In this document: piece by piece, positions 24,461 through 34,416 of the stretch
Numbering within the stretch: position 1 is the stretch's first letter
Layout of the letters: every line of letters starts with the position of its first letter
NCBI RefSeq assembly: GCF_007565055.1
Contig: NC_044560.1
Span: 43,667,030 to 43,731,029, forward strand
Direction of reading: 5' to 3'
Length of the DNA: 64,000 nt
Origin: Rhinopithecus roxellana
Taxonomy: Eukaryota > Chordata > Mammalia > Primates > Cercopithecidae
The notes under the pieces: model-generated
What the model was told of the DNA's origin: nothing
The model's database searches: none
The model's input: only the letters and a program-made list of their open reading frames with translations
Made by a program: the position numbers and the translations under genes

Positions 24461-24760
24461 TTTTTTTTTTTTTTTTTTTTGAGACACAGTCTCGCCCTGT
24501 GGTCCAGGCTGGAATGCAGTGGCGCTATCTAGACTCACTGCAACCTCTGCCTCTTGGGTTCAGGTAATTCTCCCTCCTCAGCCTCCAGAGCAGCTGAGAT
24601 TATAAGTGCGTGCCACCACATCCGGCTAATTTTTGTATTTGTAGTAGAGACAGGGTTTTACCATGTTGGTCAGGCTGGTCTCAAACTCCTGACTTCGTGA
24701 TCCACCCGCCTCAGCCTCCCAAAGTGCGGGGATTACAGGCATGAGCCCCCGCAGCCAGCA
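24461..24760 (-). mobile_element. AluS
   Basis: Antisense. AAATTTTCTCAATTTT is repeated perfectly on both sides. Confidence 0.93.
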
Positions 24761-25461
24761 AATTTTCTCAATTTTAATTTCAAATACATTTAACATCTAT
24801 ATGTATAACCCACGTAAACAAAGCTTCTTTGGTTCTCAATATTCAAATGTGTGTTCAAACTATGATATATCTGTACAATAAAAGAATGCAGATATCTTTT
24901 TAAAAGAATAAAGTAAACTGATACATGCTGATGGAAACCAATATCTAAGCTATACTGCTAAGTTTTTCTTAAGTGTAATACAAAGAACGAATGTGTACAT
25001 TAAAAAAAAGAGATACTACTATAATATGCTATAGATATGACACATAAATGCTATAGATATATGACAAAATCTTTGGATAAACATCCAAAAAAAGTTAAAA
25101 GCAGATGCCCCTGTGGAGAGAAACTGGGGAACCAAGAGTCAGGGACGGGTGTGAAACTTTCCATTCTATTCCTAGCATACTATTTGAAAATTTTACCACC
25201 TGCATGTACCTGTATTACATTTTCAAAATTAAAAATGGAATAACAAATTATATTTGAATATTGGAATTGTACATGAGTAACTCACATTAAAAAACAGTAT
25301 TTAACAGAATTGGAAAATATTAGATGATATATTGTTAAAGCAAGCAATTTTCAAAACAGTAATACTATAATACAATGCAATAATAATGTAACTCAAAATG
25401 TATGTGTATGTGTGTATTCCTGAAAAAGTCTAGAAGGATATACTGTATATGAAAGTATTAG

Positions 25462-25767
25462 CACCATGGATGGTGGCTCAACCACCTATAATGCCAGCAC
25501 TTTGGGAAGCCAAAGTGGGCAGATCACTTGAGGTCAGGAGTTCGAGACCAGCTTGGCCAATATGGTGAAACTCCGTCTCTACTAAAAATACAAAAAATTA
25601 AGCCAGGTGTGGTGGCACGTGCCTGTAATCCTAGCTACTTGGGAGACTGAGGCAAGAGAATCACTTGAACCCGGGAGGTGGAGGTTGCACTGAGCCAAGA
25701 GCCAAGATCGTGCCACTGTACTCTAGCCTGGGCAACAGAGCGAGACTCCATCTAAAAAAAAAAAAAA
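25462..25767 (+). mobile_element. AluS
   Basis: Sense, with AAAGTATTAGCA on both sides. It contains a short GAGCCAAGAGCCAAG internal repeat. Confidence 0.92.
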
Positions 25768-25929
25768 AGTATTAGCAATAACTTTTCCTTCCAGTTGGTA
25801 AATTACAAGTGATTTGTTTTCATCTTTCTAAACTTTTGCTAACTTGTACATATTATTTCTACAATCAGAAAATCAGTTTATATATGTATGAAGTATATCT
25901 ATACCTAAATAAAATATTTTTCATTTTAT

Positions 25930-26162
25930 TTTTTTATCTACTTTTTGAGACAGAGTCTTGCTCTGCTGCCTAGGCTGGAGTACAGTGGTGCAATCTCAGC
26001 TCACTGCAACCTCTGCCTCCTGGATACAAGCGATTCTCCTGTCTCAGTCTCCCAAGTAGCTGGGACTATAGGCACGCGCCACCAAGCCCAGCTAATTTTT
26101 GTATTTTAGTAGAGACAGAGTTTCGCCATGTTGGCCAGGCTGGTCTCAAACTCCTGGCCTAA
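25930..26162 (-). mobile_element. AluS, truncated
   Basis: Antisense. Stops at CTCAAACTCCTGGCC, so roughly the first 60 bases of the element are missing. Confidence 0.85.
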
Positions 26163-26267
26163 AGGAAACACTTACTAAGCCAAAGAGTACACAAATAAAG
26201 TAGCACCTATGAACTACCAAGAACTTGAGTGAATATTTGTAAGCTACGTTTAAAACTCTCTCTATGT

Positions 26268-26567
26268 CAGCCAGGTGTGGTGGCTCACGCCTGTAATCCC
26301 AGCACTGTGGGAGGCCAAGACAGGCGGATCACCTAGGTCAGGAGTTTGAGACCAGCCTGGCCAACATGGTGAAACCCCGTCTCTACTAAAAATACAAAAA
26401 TTAGCCAGACATGGTGGTGGACGCCTGTAATCCCAGCTATTTCGGAGGCTGAGTCAGGAGAATTGCTTGAACCCAGAGGCAGAGGTTGTAGTGAGCCAAA
26501 AATCGTGTCATTGCACTCCAGCCTGGGCAACAAGAGCAAGACTATGTCTTTAAAAAAAAAAAAAAAT
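26268..26567 (+). mobile_element. AluS
   Basis: Sense, starts AGCCAGGTGTGGTGG and ends in an A-run of about 14. Confidence 0.9.
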
Positions 26568-27012
26568 TATCACTATGATTTAAGTTCTATTTTGGCCAGT
26601 AGTTTTATTCCCAGAAACCTATCCCAAAGAAAGTGCATTTGTCCAGTGATTTGTACACAATGACATTTATAAGAGCATTATTTGTTTAAATGTTTATGTA
26701 CAAAGAACTATCATGGTTTTTTATTGGGTAGATGCCTTGGATAATCCTTTGAAGGAAGACCATTTAGTCCAACTTAATAAAACTGATATCCTTCGCGTAC
26801 TGACAGAAACACTGGGAGCACGTATTGAGGCCATATTTCTGGATCAGACTGTGCCGGTTTGAACAGACGTGACAAGAGTGAGAACCCTGGCTGAATTTTC
26901 AGGGGTGGCTCCAGTACAGCTGCTGGTGACCCATCTTGCTCTCAGGAGTGCAACAAGGTAAAAGGAAGGCGCTAGCCCACGCATGTGCTGTTCCAAAAAG
27001 ATTGGTTAGCCA
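26568..27012. other. AK4 intron, short unassigned open stretch
   Basis: A plus frame from about 26731 runs DALDNPLKEDHLVQLNKTD and stops after about 44 codons. I do not recognise it. It may be an old repeat. Confidence 0.35.
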
Positions 27013-27051
27013 CATTCTAGTTCATTCAACCCTATAGCACATTCACCCAGG
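27013..27051 (+). repeat. 39-bp exact direct repeat, copy 1
   Basis: It begins CATTCTAGTTCATTCAACCC and ends ATTCACCCAGG. An identical copy lies at 27664-27702, 651 bases away, on the far side of an L2. Confidence 0.95.
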
Positions 27052-27059
27052 CAGGCGCT

Positions 27060-27663
27060 CAGGGCAAAATCCTAGGATTCATTGTAGACTTCTTTCTCTC
27101 CATCACCTCTCACAACCAATTCATTATTCCAGTCAGCTCTGCCTTCATACATATCTCAAACCCCTTTATTTCTCTCCTCCTTTGCCACCAACAAGTTCTA
27201 AACACAGGCCACTCTCCTCATCCATACTGGTCTCCCTCTTGCTCACCTCTCCACACAGCAGGCAAAAGATCAACTTTCAGAAAGTAAATCTTTTCATGTC
27301 ATTGTCCTATGTAAAACCCTTCCTTGTCTTTCCAGTGCCCTTGGAATAAAATCCAATCCTTACCAGGATCCTCCAGGCTCTACCTGATCTGGCACCTGCT
27401 CGTCTCTCTGACCTGACCTGACCTACTTCCACATCCCTTCTGCTTGCTATGCTCCAAACATACTGCCACTTCTTTCTGTTCCTCAAACACGCTATGCTAA
27501 TGCCCACCTTAGGGCCTTTGCACTTGCTGTTCCTTCTTTCTGGAACACTCTGTTCCTAATCATCACAAGCTCATTCTTTATGGTATGAATAAGGATATTC
27601 ACCTCCTAGAGAGGCCTTCCCTAAACACACAACCTAAGACAGGTGCCTTTAATTTATTAGCTT
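27060..27663 (+). mobile_element. L2 LINE 3' portion
   Basis: CTTGGAATAAAATCCAATCCTTACC, GGCTCTACCTGATCTGGCACCTGC, TTAGGGCCTTTGCACTTGCTGTTCC and AGAGAGGCCTTCCCTAA are hallmark L2 ORF2-end/3'UTR words. The element is flanked by an exact 39-bp direct repeat described under findings. Confidence 0.88.
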
Positions 27664-27702
27664 CATTCTAGTTCATTCAACCCTATAGCACATTCACCCA
27701 GG
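27664..27702 (+). repeat. 39-bp exact direct repeat, copy 2
   Basis: It is identical over 39 bases to 27013-27051. Flanking bases differ on both sides. Confidence 0.95.
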
Positions 27703-27755
27703 AATTAAGGGTAATTTTTACTTGCTGCTTCCATTTCTTCTACTGTTTTACATTT

Positions 27756-27756
<1 letters not shown>

Positions 27757-27799
<43 letters not shown>

Positions 27800-28079
27800 A
27801 GACGGAGTCTGGCTGTGCCGCCCAGGCTGGAGTGCAGTGGCCGGATCTCAGCTCACTGCAAGCTCCGCCTCCCGGGTTCCCGCCATTCTCCCGCCTCAGC
27901 CTCCGAGTAGCTGGGACTACAGGCGCCCGCCACCGCGCCCGGCTAGTTTTTTGTATTTTTAGTAGAGATGGGGTTTCACCGTGTTAGCCAGGAGGGTCTC
28001 GATCTCCTGACCTCGTGATCCGCCCGCCTCGGCCTCCCAAAGTGCTGGGATTACAGGCTTTGAGCCACCGCGCCCGGCC
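27757..28079 (-). mobile_element. AluY (Old World monkey type) with 41-base T-run
   Basis: Full-length antisense AluY. TACTGTTTTACATTTTC precedes it and CTGTTTTACATTTTC follows. The uninterrupted T-run at 27758-27798 is the longest homopolymer in the window. Confidence 0.95.
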
Positions 28080-28152
28080 TGTTTTACATTTTCTAAATTT
28101 TGTACAAGGCATGACTTTGATCAGAAGAAAACTACTTCTAACAAATGATCCT

Positions 28153-28775
28153 GGCCAAGCATGGCGGCTCACAACCTGGAATCTCAGCATTTTGGGAGGC
28201 CGAGGCGGGCAGACTGCCTGAACTAAGGGGTTCAAGACCAGCCTGGGCAACAAGTAGAAACCCTATCTCTACAAAAAAAAAAACACAAAATTAGCTGGGC
28301 ATGGTGATGCATGCCTGTAGCCCCAGCTATTTAAGGGGCTGAGGTAAGACAATCGCTTGAGCCCGGGAAGTCAAGGCCGCAGTGAGCCGTGTTCATGCCA
28401 CTGCACTCTAGCCTAGGTCACAGAGTGAAACTATGCCTCAAAACAAAAGGCCAGGCGCGGTGGCTCAAGCCTGTAATCCCAGCACTTTGGGAGGCCGAGA
28501 CGGGCAGATCACAAAGTCAGGAGATCAAGACCATCCTGCCTAACATGGTGAAACCCCGTCTCTACTAAAAAAAAATACAAAAAATTAGTCGGGCGAGGTG
28601 GCGGGCGACTGTTGTCCCAGCTACTCGGGAGGCTGAGGCAGGAGAATGGCGTAAACCCGGGAGGCGGAGCTTGCAGTGAGCTGAGATCCGGCCACTGCAC
28701 TCCAGCCCGGGCGACAGAGCGAGACTCCGTCTCAAAAAAAAAAAAAAAACAAAAACAAAAACAAAAGAAAAAAAA
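28153..28775 (+). mobile_element. AluJ followed by AluY (Old World monkey type)
   Basis: 28153-28449 is AluJ (GGCCAAGCATGGCGGCTC). 28450-28775 is AluY with CTCAAGCC, ending in AAACAAAAACAAAAAC. Confidence 0.9.
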
Positions 28776-29350
28776 ATCCCACTGTAAGGATGTGCAAAGA
28801 TTCACATGTGCATGTGGCTAAGGCAGACTTACTGTGACGGAATGCCTTACTCAAGTCACAAATAGTGTTCTTCAAATATGTGTGAAAATCCTCAAACAAA
28901 GAAACCAAAAAAGCAATAATAAGTGTATGTGGAGTGGACCTTTGGACTGGAGAGGTCTCAAAACCAGTCAGATCCTTGCTTGACCTGTGTGCTACTTCCT
29001 GAGTCTCACCAAGCTACGGGGGGAAATGGAATAGAATATACTCTAGAAACCCTGTAATAAGCCAAGACTCTGTATGATCTATAAAAAGGATAACTATTGA
29101 AACCTGTTTTAGATACATTGTTAGACTCTGGCTCTCAAGTCTCTCTAATAAAATGTTTCTATCTTCCAGTTCTCAGAAGTTTTCCCTCTTACATAAGACA
29201 CACATTTATACTTAATGAGCACCAAAAAAACCCTGAGCCCTCTGAACTAGGCCATCTTTTTCAAAAAGAGGCTCTCAGCCCATAGACTAACTTGAAATGC
29301 TAGTCCCATCAGCAAAACTCCAGCAAGAGCTGCAGTTAATATTGAGAGCA
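28776..29350. other. AK4 intron, unassigned
   Basis: Unassigned sequence containing the protease-like motif noted separately. Confidence 0.45.
29097..29285 (+). other. Open stretch with a retroviral-protease-like motif (weak)
   Basis: The frame contains LDTLLDSGSQVSLIKC, which resembles the active-site loop (LLDTG/DSG-x-V) of retroelement aspartic proteases. It is 62 codons long, has no second recognisable domain, and the surroundings at 28.8-30.3 kb are not identified. It could be a relic of an old gypsy- or ERV-like element, or chance. Confidence 0.2.
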
Positions 29351-29640
29351 GAGGCCAGATGCGGTGGCTCACGCCTGTAATCCCAGCACTTTGGGAGGCT
29401 GGCGCAGGCAGTTCACGAGGTCAGGAGTTCAAGCCCAGCCTGGCCAATATGGTGAAACCCCACCTCCACTAAAAATACAAAAATAGCCACGTGTGGTGGT
29501 GCGTGCCTGTAGTTCCAGCTACTCGGGAGGCTGAGGCAGAAGAATTGCTTGAACCTGGGAGGCGGAGGTTGCACTGAGCCGAGATTGTGCCACTACACTC
29601 CAGCCTGGGTGACTGAGCGAGACTCCGTCTCAAAAATATA
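29351..29640 (+). mobile_element. AluS
   Basis: Sense, starts GGCCAGATGCGGTGG. The tail has become AAAATATATATATAGAGAGAGAG. Confidence 0.9.
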
Positions 29641-30429
29641 TATATAGAGAGAGAGAGAGAGCGTGCATGCAGAAACAGGTTTGTTCCTTAACATCTTTTA
29701 TCTCAATGAAGTCCAAGATGCTTCCAAATGGAGATGTGCCAGTTTTCCTGCACTTGAGATAGTAGATCCAGTATAACGTGGTTTTAAAAAATATCCCTAT
29801 TTCTCCAACCTTTAAAAGAGGATTTGCATATCCTTTAGATATGACCCAATAAAAGAATCGATCATTAAATATCAGAATTTGATCAGAATTTATAATGGGA
29901 CTCACTCAATAAAGTGCCAGTCTGTGTGTGTGTACTCATACATACATGTGCATACACATACACACACAGAGAAAAGCTAATATTCCTTATGACAGAGTGT
30001 AAGACCCAACTCCTGGCAATCTAAGAGAACTCTCCCTTCTATTTACTCTTGCAGTGTGCTAAAGAAAATCTGAGCCAAAGATATGGGGGTGACTCTTCAA
30101 ATGAGGTATCTGATAAGCCTCAGCCTGTACCACTTTAGGCAGTGCAGGAAGGGCCAATAGGTGACAGCTATCATGAAGCTAATCTCAGATCCATATTAAG
30201 TACAAACTTTTACCATAAATCAGAGCTAATTAAACAAAATGGACTCTATGCTATAGGTTGCTTGACTTCTGAATTAAGATGTACTGTCTAGAATTTGTGA
30301 CCCAGGCCTTTAATACAAACTTGGTAAGCTCCTTTTATGCATTAGGTACTTTGCCTGATTCCTGTCCTCCAAGTTTCAGAGTGGAAAGTACAATGGTAGA
30401 GACAGAAAGAACAAAAGGCCCAAGAATGG
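29641..30429. other. AK4 intron, unassigned
   Basis: Unassigned sequence with short CA/TG and GA runs (29640-29665 and 29915-29970). Confidence 0.45.
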
Positions 30430-30550
30430 GCCAGGTGCAGTGGCTCATACCTGTAATCCCAACATTTTGGGAGACTGAGCCGAGAGTTTGAGACCAGCCT
30501 GGGCACCAAAGCAAAACCCCATATCTATAAATAGTAATAATAAAATAAAA
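30430..30550 (+). mobile_element. Alu fragment
   Basis: Left-monomer piece: GGCCAGGTGCAGTGGCTC to GGGCACCAAAGC, with an AATAATAAAATAAAAG tail. Confidence 0.8.
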
Positions 30551-30707
30551 GAGGCACAAAATTGTCTTAAACAATGCTATTGTCCCCAGCACCTAGAACA
30601 CTGACGCACGAGAGTCACTCAGCAGATATCTTACTGGGTGAGAGGCATTTTTACACTGCATGATATGTGACTGCAACATTAGAATCAATAAGATATGTGC
30701 AGAGAAG

Positions 30708-31019
30708 GCCAGGTGTGGTGGCTCACATCTGTAATCCCAGCACTTTGGGAGGTCAAGACGGGTGGATCATCTAAGGTCCCGAGTTCGCGACCAGCCTGCC
30801 CTCAAACCTTCGTAGAGATGGTGAAACCCTATCTCTACGAAAAATACAAAAATTAGCTGGGCGTGGCGGCAGACACCTGTAATCCCAGCTACTTGGGAGG
30901 CTGAAGCAAGAGAATCACTTCAACCTGGGAGGCGGAGGTTGCAGTGAGCCGAGATAGCGCCACTGCACTCCGGTCTGGGTGAGAGAACGAGACTCGTCTC
31001 AAAAAAAAAAAAAAAAAAA
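30708..31019 (+). mobile_element. AluS
   Basis: Sense. AGATATGTGCAGAG lies on both sides. A TCAAACCTTCGTAGAGATGG insertion-like stretch interrupts the left monomer near 30803. Confidence 0.92.
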
Positions 31020-32690
31020 GATATGTGCAGAGGAAAGAGATGAATTCTGCCAGAGGAGGTGAGGGAAGACTTCCAAGAAGCAATGACATCAGAATGGCCC
31101 TTTCCTGAAAGAGCAGCTTTTTACCAAGCTGCAGGAGGAGGAAAGCCATGTAGACAAGAGTGTGCCCAAATCCAGGCTGGAGCAGATGGCTGGAGCTACT
31201 TTCCAATTCAAATTCCTACACGGTTTTATTTCCTGGGTTTTTGTTGTGCTTCATCGTCTCCTTCAAACCTTCCATTATAAAGGGTACATACAGAAGGGTG
31301 GTTGTGCTTCCCACCAGGAAATTAGCTAAAACCAAACAGCAGGTAACAGACAGAAAAATAAATACCGTGGAATGGAATGTTTTATTTACCAGGCAGTAAG
31401 CCTATAAGATTCGCAGACCTTCTGAGAGAGAAAAATAATCCGATAACCCGAAAGTCCACTAGAAACAAGCCACTTTCAAAACAAATTGCTGTCCTTTATT
31501 TTTCTTCTTTCTCTGATAAAGTTTTTTTTTAATTGGCTCATGCAGAAAACTGCTTGATTCCCAACAGAAAAAAGAAAATCTAAACATTTCATAGTCACTT
31601 CTCACTCCAGGGAGGAACACTGGGGAGGAAATGAAGGCATTTGAAAGAGAATGGAAACTAAAATTTAGAACAGAGGAAAGTTGAAATGAGAGAGAGAGAG
31701 AGAGAACAAGGGAAAAGAGCAAATGGAAAATTTTCAAAGCCCCTAAGAAAGTGCAGAAATAAGCCACTTCCCATCACACTCTTTAAAAATGGAAAGCGCT
31801 TTGAGTCCAGTCCCAGGATGGACAGTGTGAAGCCCTTCATTCCAGAAGGAAACAAGTCACCAAGTAAGGTACAGAGAACTATAGAATGGGCTCATAGAAG
31901 GAAACAAGTCACCTAGTCAGATACAGAGAATTATGGAATGGCTCCTGCCTTCCCTCTCAGGCCGCTCTCCCCTCAAACCGCGTTCCAAATGCAGCATTCC
32001 AAGAATAAAACGCATTTGAATGTATTAAAATCAAAATAGGCGCACTTGAGGTAACAATACCCACAAAAGAAAACTCAAGTGCAATCTGGTGCACATAATT
32101 CTTCCTTTTGAGACATGGGGGTGGGGGAAGAGTTTTCCTGTAAAAGCCCGCTTTTTCAACCTGCTTAAGAGGTAAGGAATAAAACTCTGGAGATACTTAA
32201 TTCCTTGCTTTTAAGCTTTCATTTTGTTTTCCGGTACTGTCCTCCACCTTCCTTTTCAAACCACTCTGTGCTTCTGAAATGTAGATCCCCGGATAATTAG
32301 TCCATGATGGGCAATAACCACCCTGGACACCCTTGAGAACTGCAGCGACAGTAAGGGACCCCCGCTGGGAAGAACAACTTTTCATAAAGGAGTTGCTAAT
32401 TACCAACATCTCCATCCCAAAAGGGTTAAGAGCCTCGCAGCAGCACAACCGCTACCTCTCGCCCTTTAACGCCAATTCTTTTGGAACTGGTGTGAACGTG
32501 GAGTGGGAGGAGAGGGGGAAAGGGACGCACTCAACACCATCAGACTAAGAAATCAGGCGATCTATATCCCCAAGTTCACCACGCCAGCCAAAGGAGGCAT
32601 CTCAAGCCAAGGGAGGCAGCTCAAGAAGCCATTTCCAGGAAAGCTGCATTCAAAATGTAATTTATCAGAACGAGTCTCCTCCGAGTCTCC
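31020..32690. other. AK4 intron next to the promoter, repeat-free
   Basis: About 1.6 kb without recognisable mobile elements except a GA run. A near-duplicate GAAGGAAACAAGTCACC/TAGTC..TACAGAGAA occurs at 31844-31885 and 31897-31935. Absence of repeats next to a promoter can mean regulatory constraint. Confidence 0.55.
31685..31704. repeat. (GA)n short repeat
   Basis: GAGAGAGAGAGAGAGAGA in AK4 intron near the promoter. Confidence 0.9.
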
Positions 32691-33335
32691 TGACGGCCAG
32701 GCCCGGCGGCTTCGGGAGGAGGGGGAGTTGCTGGGGAGAGTTTACCTTAGAAGGCGACAGCGAACACACAGGGCCTTTCAAAGCCACCCAGGGCTCTGCC
32801 CCGAGCCCCGAGGCTGCGTGGAGGGGCTGGAGAGGCGCAAGGTTGCTAGCCCGCCGGCGCCACAGGTTCCCCGGCGCGCAGCCCCGCCCGACTGCCACAG
32901 GTGGGCGGCGCTCAGCCTCTGGGTTGCAGCCGGAGGGGGCGCGCGGCTCTCTAGGGACTCGCGGGAGGGGGCCAGGGCTAAGGGGTACGGGGGCGGCTCT
33001 GCCTTAAGGAGGGCAGCGTGAGAGGGAAGCTCCGGGTTTTCCCTGCCTAGTTTTCGTTCCCTCGCCCGGGTCGCTCGGGCTTTTCCTCGCGGCAGGAGGA
33101 GCGTTGGCGAGAGCAGCCGCGGGCACCTCCCACCGGCCACCCCTGGAGCCTCGGCCTCCTCCCGGGCGCGGTTAAGCCGCGCGGCAGCCAGCTGCATGCG
33201 CCCCGGCACGTACGAGCCTGCACGACCACACGCGGGCGGGGGAAGGGCGCCGCGATCCGGGAGCCCCAGTCCCTCCAGGGCCTCACCCCAGCCCAACGCG
33301 GTTCGCCCCCAGCCCTCGTCCCCGCAGCCCCTCAC

Positions 33336-33480
33336 CGGTGTTGGCCTTGATGTTCTCCCGCAAGAAGTGGCCGCTGGAGAGATGCTGGAGGCCAAAGTTC
33401 TGGGCGATCCTCTGGCACACGGTGCCCTTGCCCGAGCCGGGCGGCCCGAGGATGACCGCGCGCAGGAGTTTGGAAGCCAT
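33336..33480 (-). CDS. AK4: Adenylate kinase 4, mitochondrial: first coding exon (partial gene)
   Basis: Reading leftward from an ATG at 33480, 48 codons are open and begin MASKLLRAVILGPPGSGKGT, which I recognise as the AK4 N-terminus. The Walker A P-loop is G12-P-P-G-S-G-K-G-T20, and residues 34-43 read LSSGHFLREN, the AMP-binding-side segment in which AK4 has His-Phe where active paralogues usually have Asp-Leu. The start has G at -3 and G at +4, a strong Kozak context. After codon 48 plus one G the sequence reads GTGAGG, a splice donor, so the exon ends at 33336 in phase 1. Family knowledge: AK4 is an approximately 223-residue mitochondrial-matrix nucleoside monophosphate kinase homologue with weak catalysis, induced by hypoxia. 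The intact intron boundary and the surrounding CpG island show this is the parent gene, not one of the AK4 processed pseudogenes. The remaining coding exons lie left of the window. Confidence 0.95.
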
Positions 33481-33610
33481 TGCCTTCGCGAGGAGGGGGG
33501 CGGCCAAACGCGCAGCCCCGACCGCGGCCCCGGAGGGAGCCCCGGGAACTTTGTTTCTCGGCCCCCTACCTCTGGCACCCTCAGCTCGCACTGGGACTCG
33601 CCGACCGCCC
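33336..33610 (-). other. AK4: AK4 exon containing the start codon, with predicted 5'UTR part
   Basis: Directly upstream of the ATG, the minus strand shows a pyrimidine-rich run ending in CCCCCTGTAG at 33611-33620, a good splice acceptor. This predicts an exon of 275 bases: 130 bases of 5'UTR followed by the 145 coding bases. The exon edges are inferred from splice motifs alone. If transcription started inside this exon instead, the acceptor would be unused. Confidence 0.6.
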
Positions 33611-33635
33611 CTACAGGGGGAAGGAGAGACTTTTT
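33611..33635 (-). promoter_or_regulatory. AK4: Predicted splice acceptor of the AK4 start-codon exon
   Basis: On the minus strand a TCTCTCCTTCCCCC tract is followed at once by TGTAG. It has high pyrimidine content, no AG between tract and acceptor, and stands 130 bases before the AK4 ATG. It implies at least one upstream non-coding exon. Confidence 0.55.
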
Positions 33636-33940
33636 AAGACAACCCCTCCCCTCAGCCCAGCGCCGGGACCAACTCGCAGGCGGAGTGAGCGCCACGCTAC
33701 ACCTCCCCGCCCTCCTCCACCACCTCGCCCTCCTCCACCTCCTCGCCCCCACGCAGAGCTGCTGGAGCGCGCCGTGCCCCGCCCTGCCGACTCGGCCTCC
33801 AGGGGTCAGAGGTCGGCCCGACCAGTCCCACTTTCATCCTTTCCTCCAGCTCGCTCCCCACGCCGCGTCCGAGAAGGGGCCGGGCGGCCGGGCATCCCCA
33901 AGCCAGTCTCCGCCAAGCCGGGGAAGCTGGCACAAGGGGG

Positions 33941-33947
33941 TGACTCA
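33941..33947. promoter_or_regulatory. AP-1-type TGACTCA site
   Basis: An exact TGACTCA heptamer lies in the CpG island about 0.46 kb upstream of the AK4 start codon. It would suit AP-1 or, with flanks, NRF2/MAF. The call rests on motif identity alone. Confidence 0.3.
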
Positions 33948-34010
33948 AAGCCAGCCCCCGCCGCCCCACGCACCGAGCGGCCTAGGGGCTGAGCCCCTGC
34001 CGGGGCCTCG

Positions 34011-34025
34011 CACGTGGGAAACGTG
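34011..34025. promoter_or_regulatory. Paired hypoxia-response-like / E-box motifs
   Basis: CACGTG at 34011-34016 is followed five bases later by a second ACGTG at 34021-34025, giving two closely spaced RCGTG cores. AK4 is known as a HIF-1-responsive gene, so these are plausible hypoxia-response elements. They would equally suit MYC/MAX or USF. Binding is inferred. Confidence 0.45.
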
Positions 34026-34218
34026 TGGTCGGCGTCTCGCCCCCTCCTCGGCGGCTGTCACATCCCCCGGCATCTCAGCTGCCGCCGCTGCCCACCGCCC
34101 GAGCGCGCTCGGAGGGGCCCACCTCCGCCCGGGGTTGGCGGATGCGCTCCCCGGCCGTGGGGCGCGCGACGAGCCCGAGCCCCGCGCCTTGCCACCAAAA
34201 GCAATCAAATAAACACAC

Positions 34219-34330
34219 ACCTTGGCTGGAGGCAGCACTCCGAGAGTCTTCCAGCCCCGTTCCTGCAGGGCGGCGCCGTCTCCGCCCGCCCAGTCGCGGA
34301 GCCCGGGCCGGCCGCGCGGGACTCGCGCCT
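34219..34330 (-). other. AK4: Candidate non-coding first exon of AK4 and its donor
   Basis: On the minus strand the GC-rich sequence ends CCAGCCAAG and is followed by GTGTGTGTTTATTT. The donor GT is at 34219-34220 and the last exon base at 34221. Base composition drops abruptly to T-rich just after the GT, as is common at the start of an intron leaving a CpG-island exon. Splicing to 33611 would remove about 610 bases. The right edge given is arbitrary because the transcription start cannot be read. A GTAAGG donor about 115 bases further upstream is an alternative. Confidence 0.35.
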
Positions 34331-34337
34331 TACGTAA
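34330..34337. promoter_or_regulatory. D-box / PAR-bZIP palindrome TTACGTAA
   Basis: This is an exact TTACGTAA, the consensus bound by DBP/TEF/HLF, NFIL3 and C/EBP-ATF dimers, in the AK4 CpG island. On the minus strand the same bases also form a possible GTAAGG splice donor. Confidence 0.35.
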
Positions 34338-34416
34338 GCCCGGGAGACCGGCTCCGCGCGAGCCGCTAGCCACCGCCCCCTCCCCTCCCCTCCACTCCCA
34401 CCCAGCCTGCCTGGCC

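Larger units (their letters stand above)
23740..25930 (+). mobile_element. L1ME-like 3' end, split by Alus
   Basis: AAATAACCTAAATTCCAATCAACAGGGGACTG (about 23810-23850), AAAGAATGCAGATATC, CTGATACATGCTGATGG and AAACTGGGGAACCAAGAGTCAGGGA are typical of the end of ORF2 and the 3'UTR of old L1ME elements. A second similar 3' end follows at about 25290-25930 (TGTACATATTATTTCTACAATCAG), so two overlapping copies or one duplicated end may be present. Alus at 24044, 24461 and 25462 interrupt it. Confidence 0.6.

Noticed and set aside
26731..26870. Open stretch DALDNPLKEDHLVQ.. as a possible retrogene
   Set aside because: Only about 44 codons, no recognised family, no flanking poly(A) or target duplication.
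33283..33335. Continuation of the AK4 frame past codon 48
   Set aside because: It begins at a consensus GTGAGG donor, and the following residues do not resemble adenylate kinase.
1..33335. Second AK4 coding exon
   Set aside because: No frame on the minus strand shows the expected continuation of the kinase (NMP-binding and lid parts), so it lies outside the window.
33481..33591. In-frame N-terminal extension of AK4 (37 codons, Arg/Ala-rich, mitochondrial-presequence-like)
   Set aside because: The codon at 33591 is GTG, not ATG, and there is no in-frame ATG upstream in the predicted exon. The known AK4 start is at 33480 with a strong Kozak context.
32778..33752. 324-codon minus-strand open frame overlapping AK4
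   Set aside because: It runs through the AK4 exon in another frame and into intron, is compositionally biased and has no known domain.
33196..34212. 338-codon plus-strand open frame in the CpG island
   Set aside because: Very high GC content removes stop codons. The product is a low-complexity Pro/Arg/Ala-rich string with no domain, antisense to AK4.
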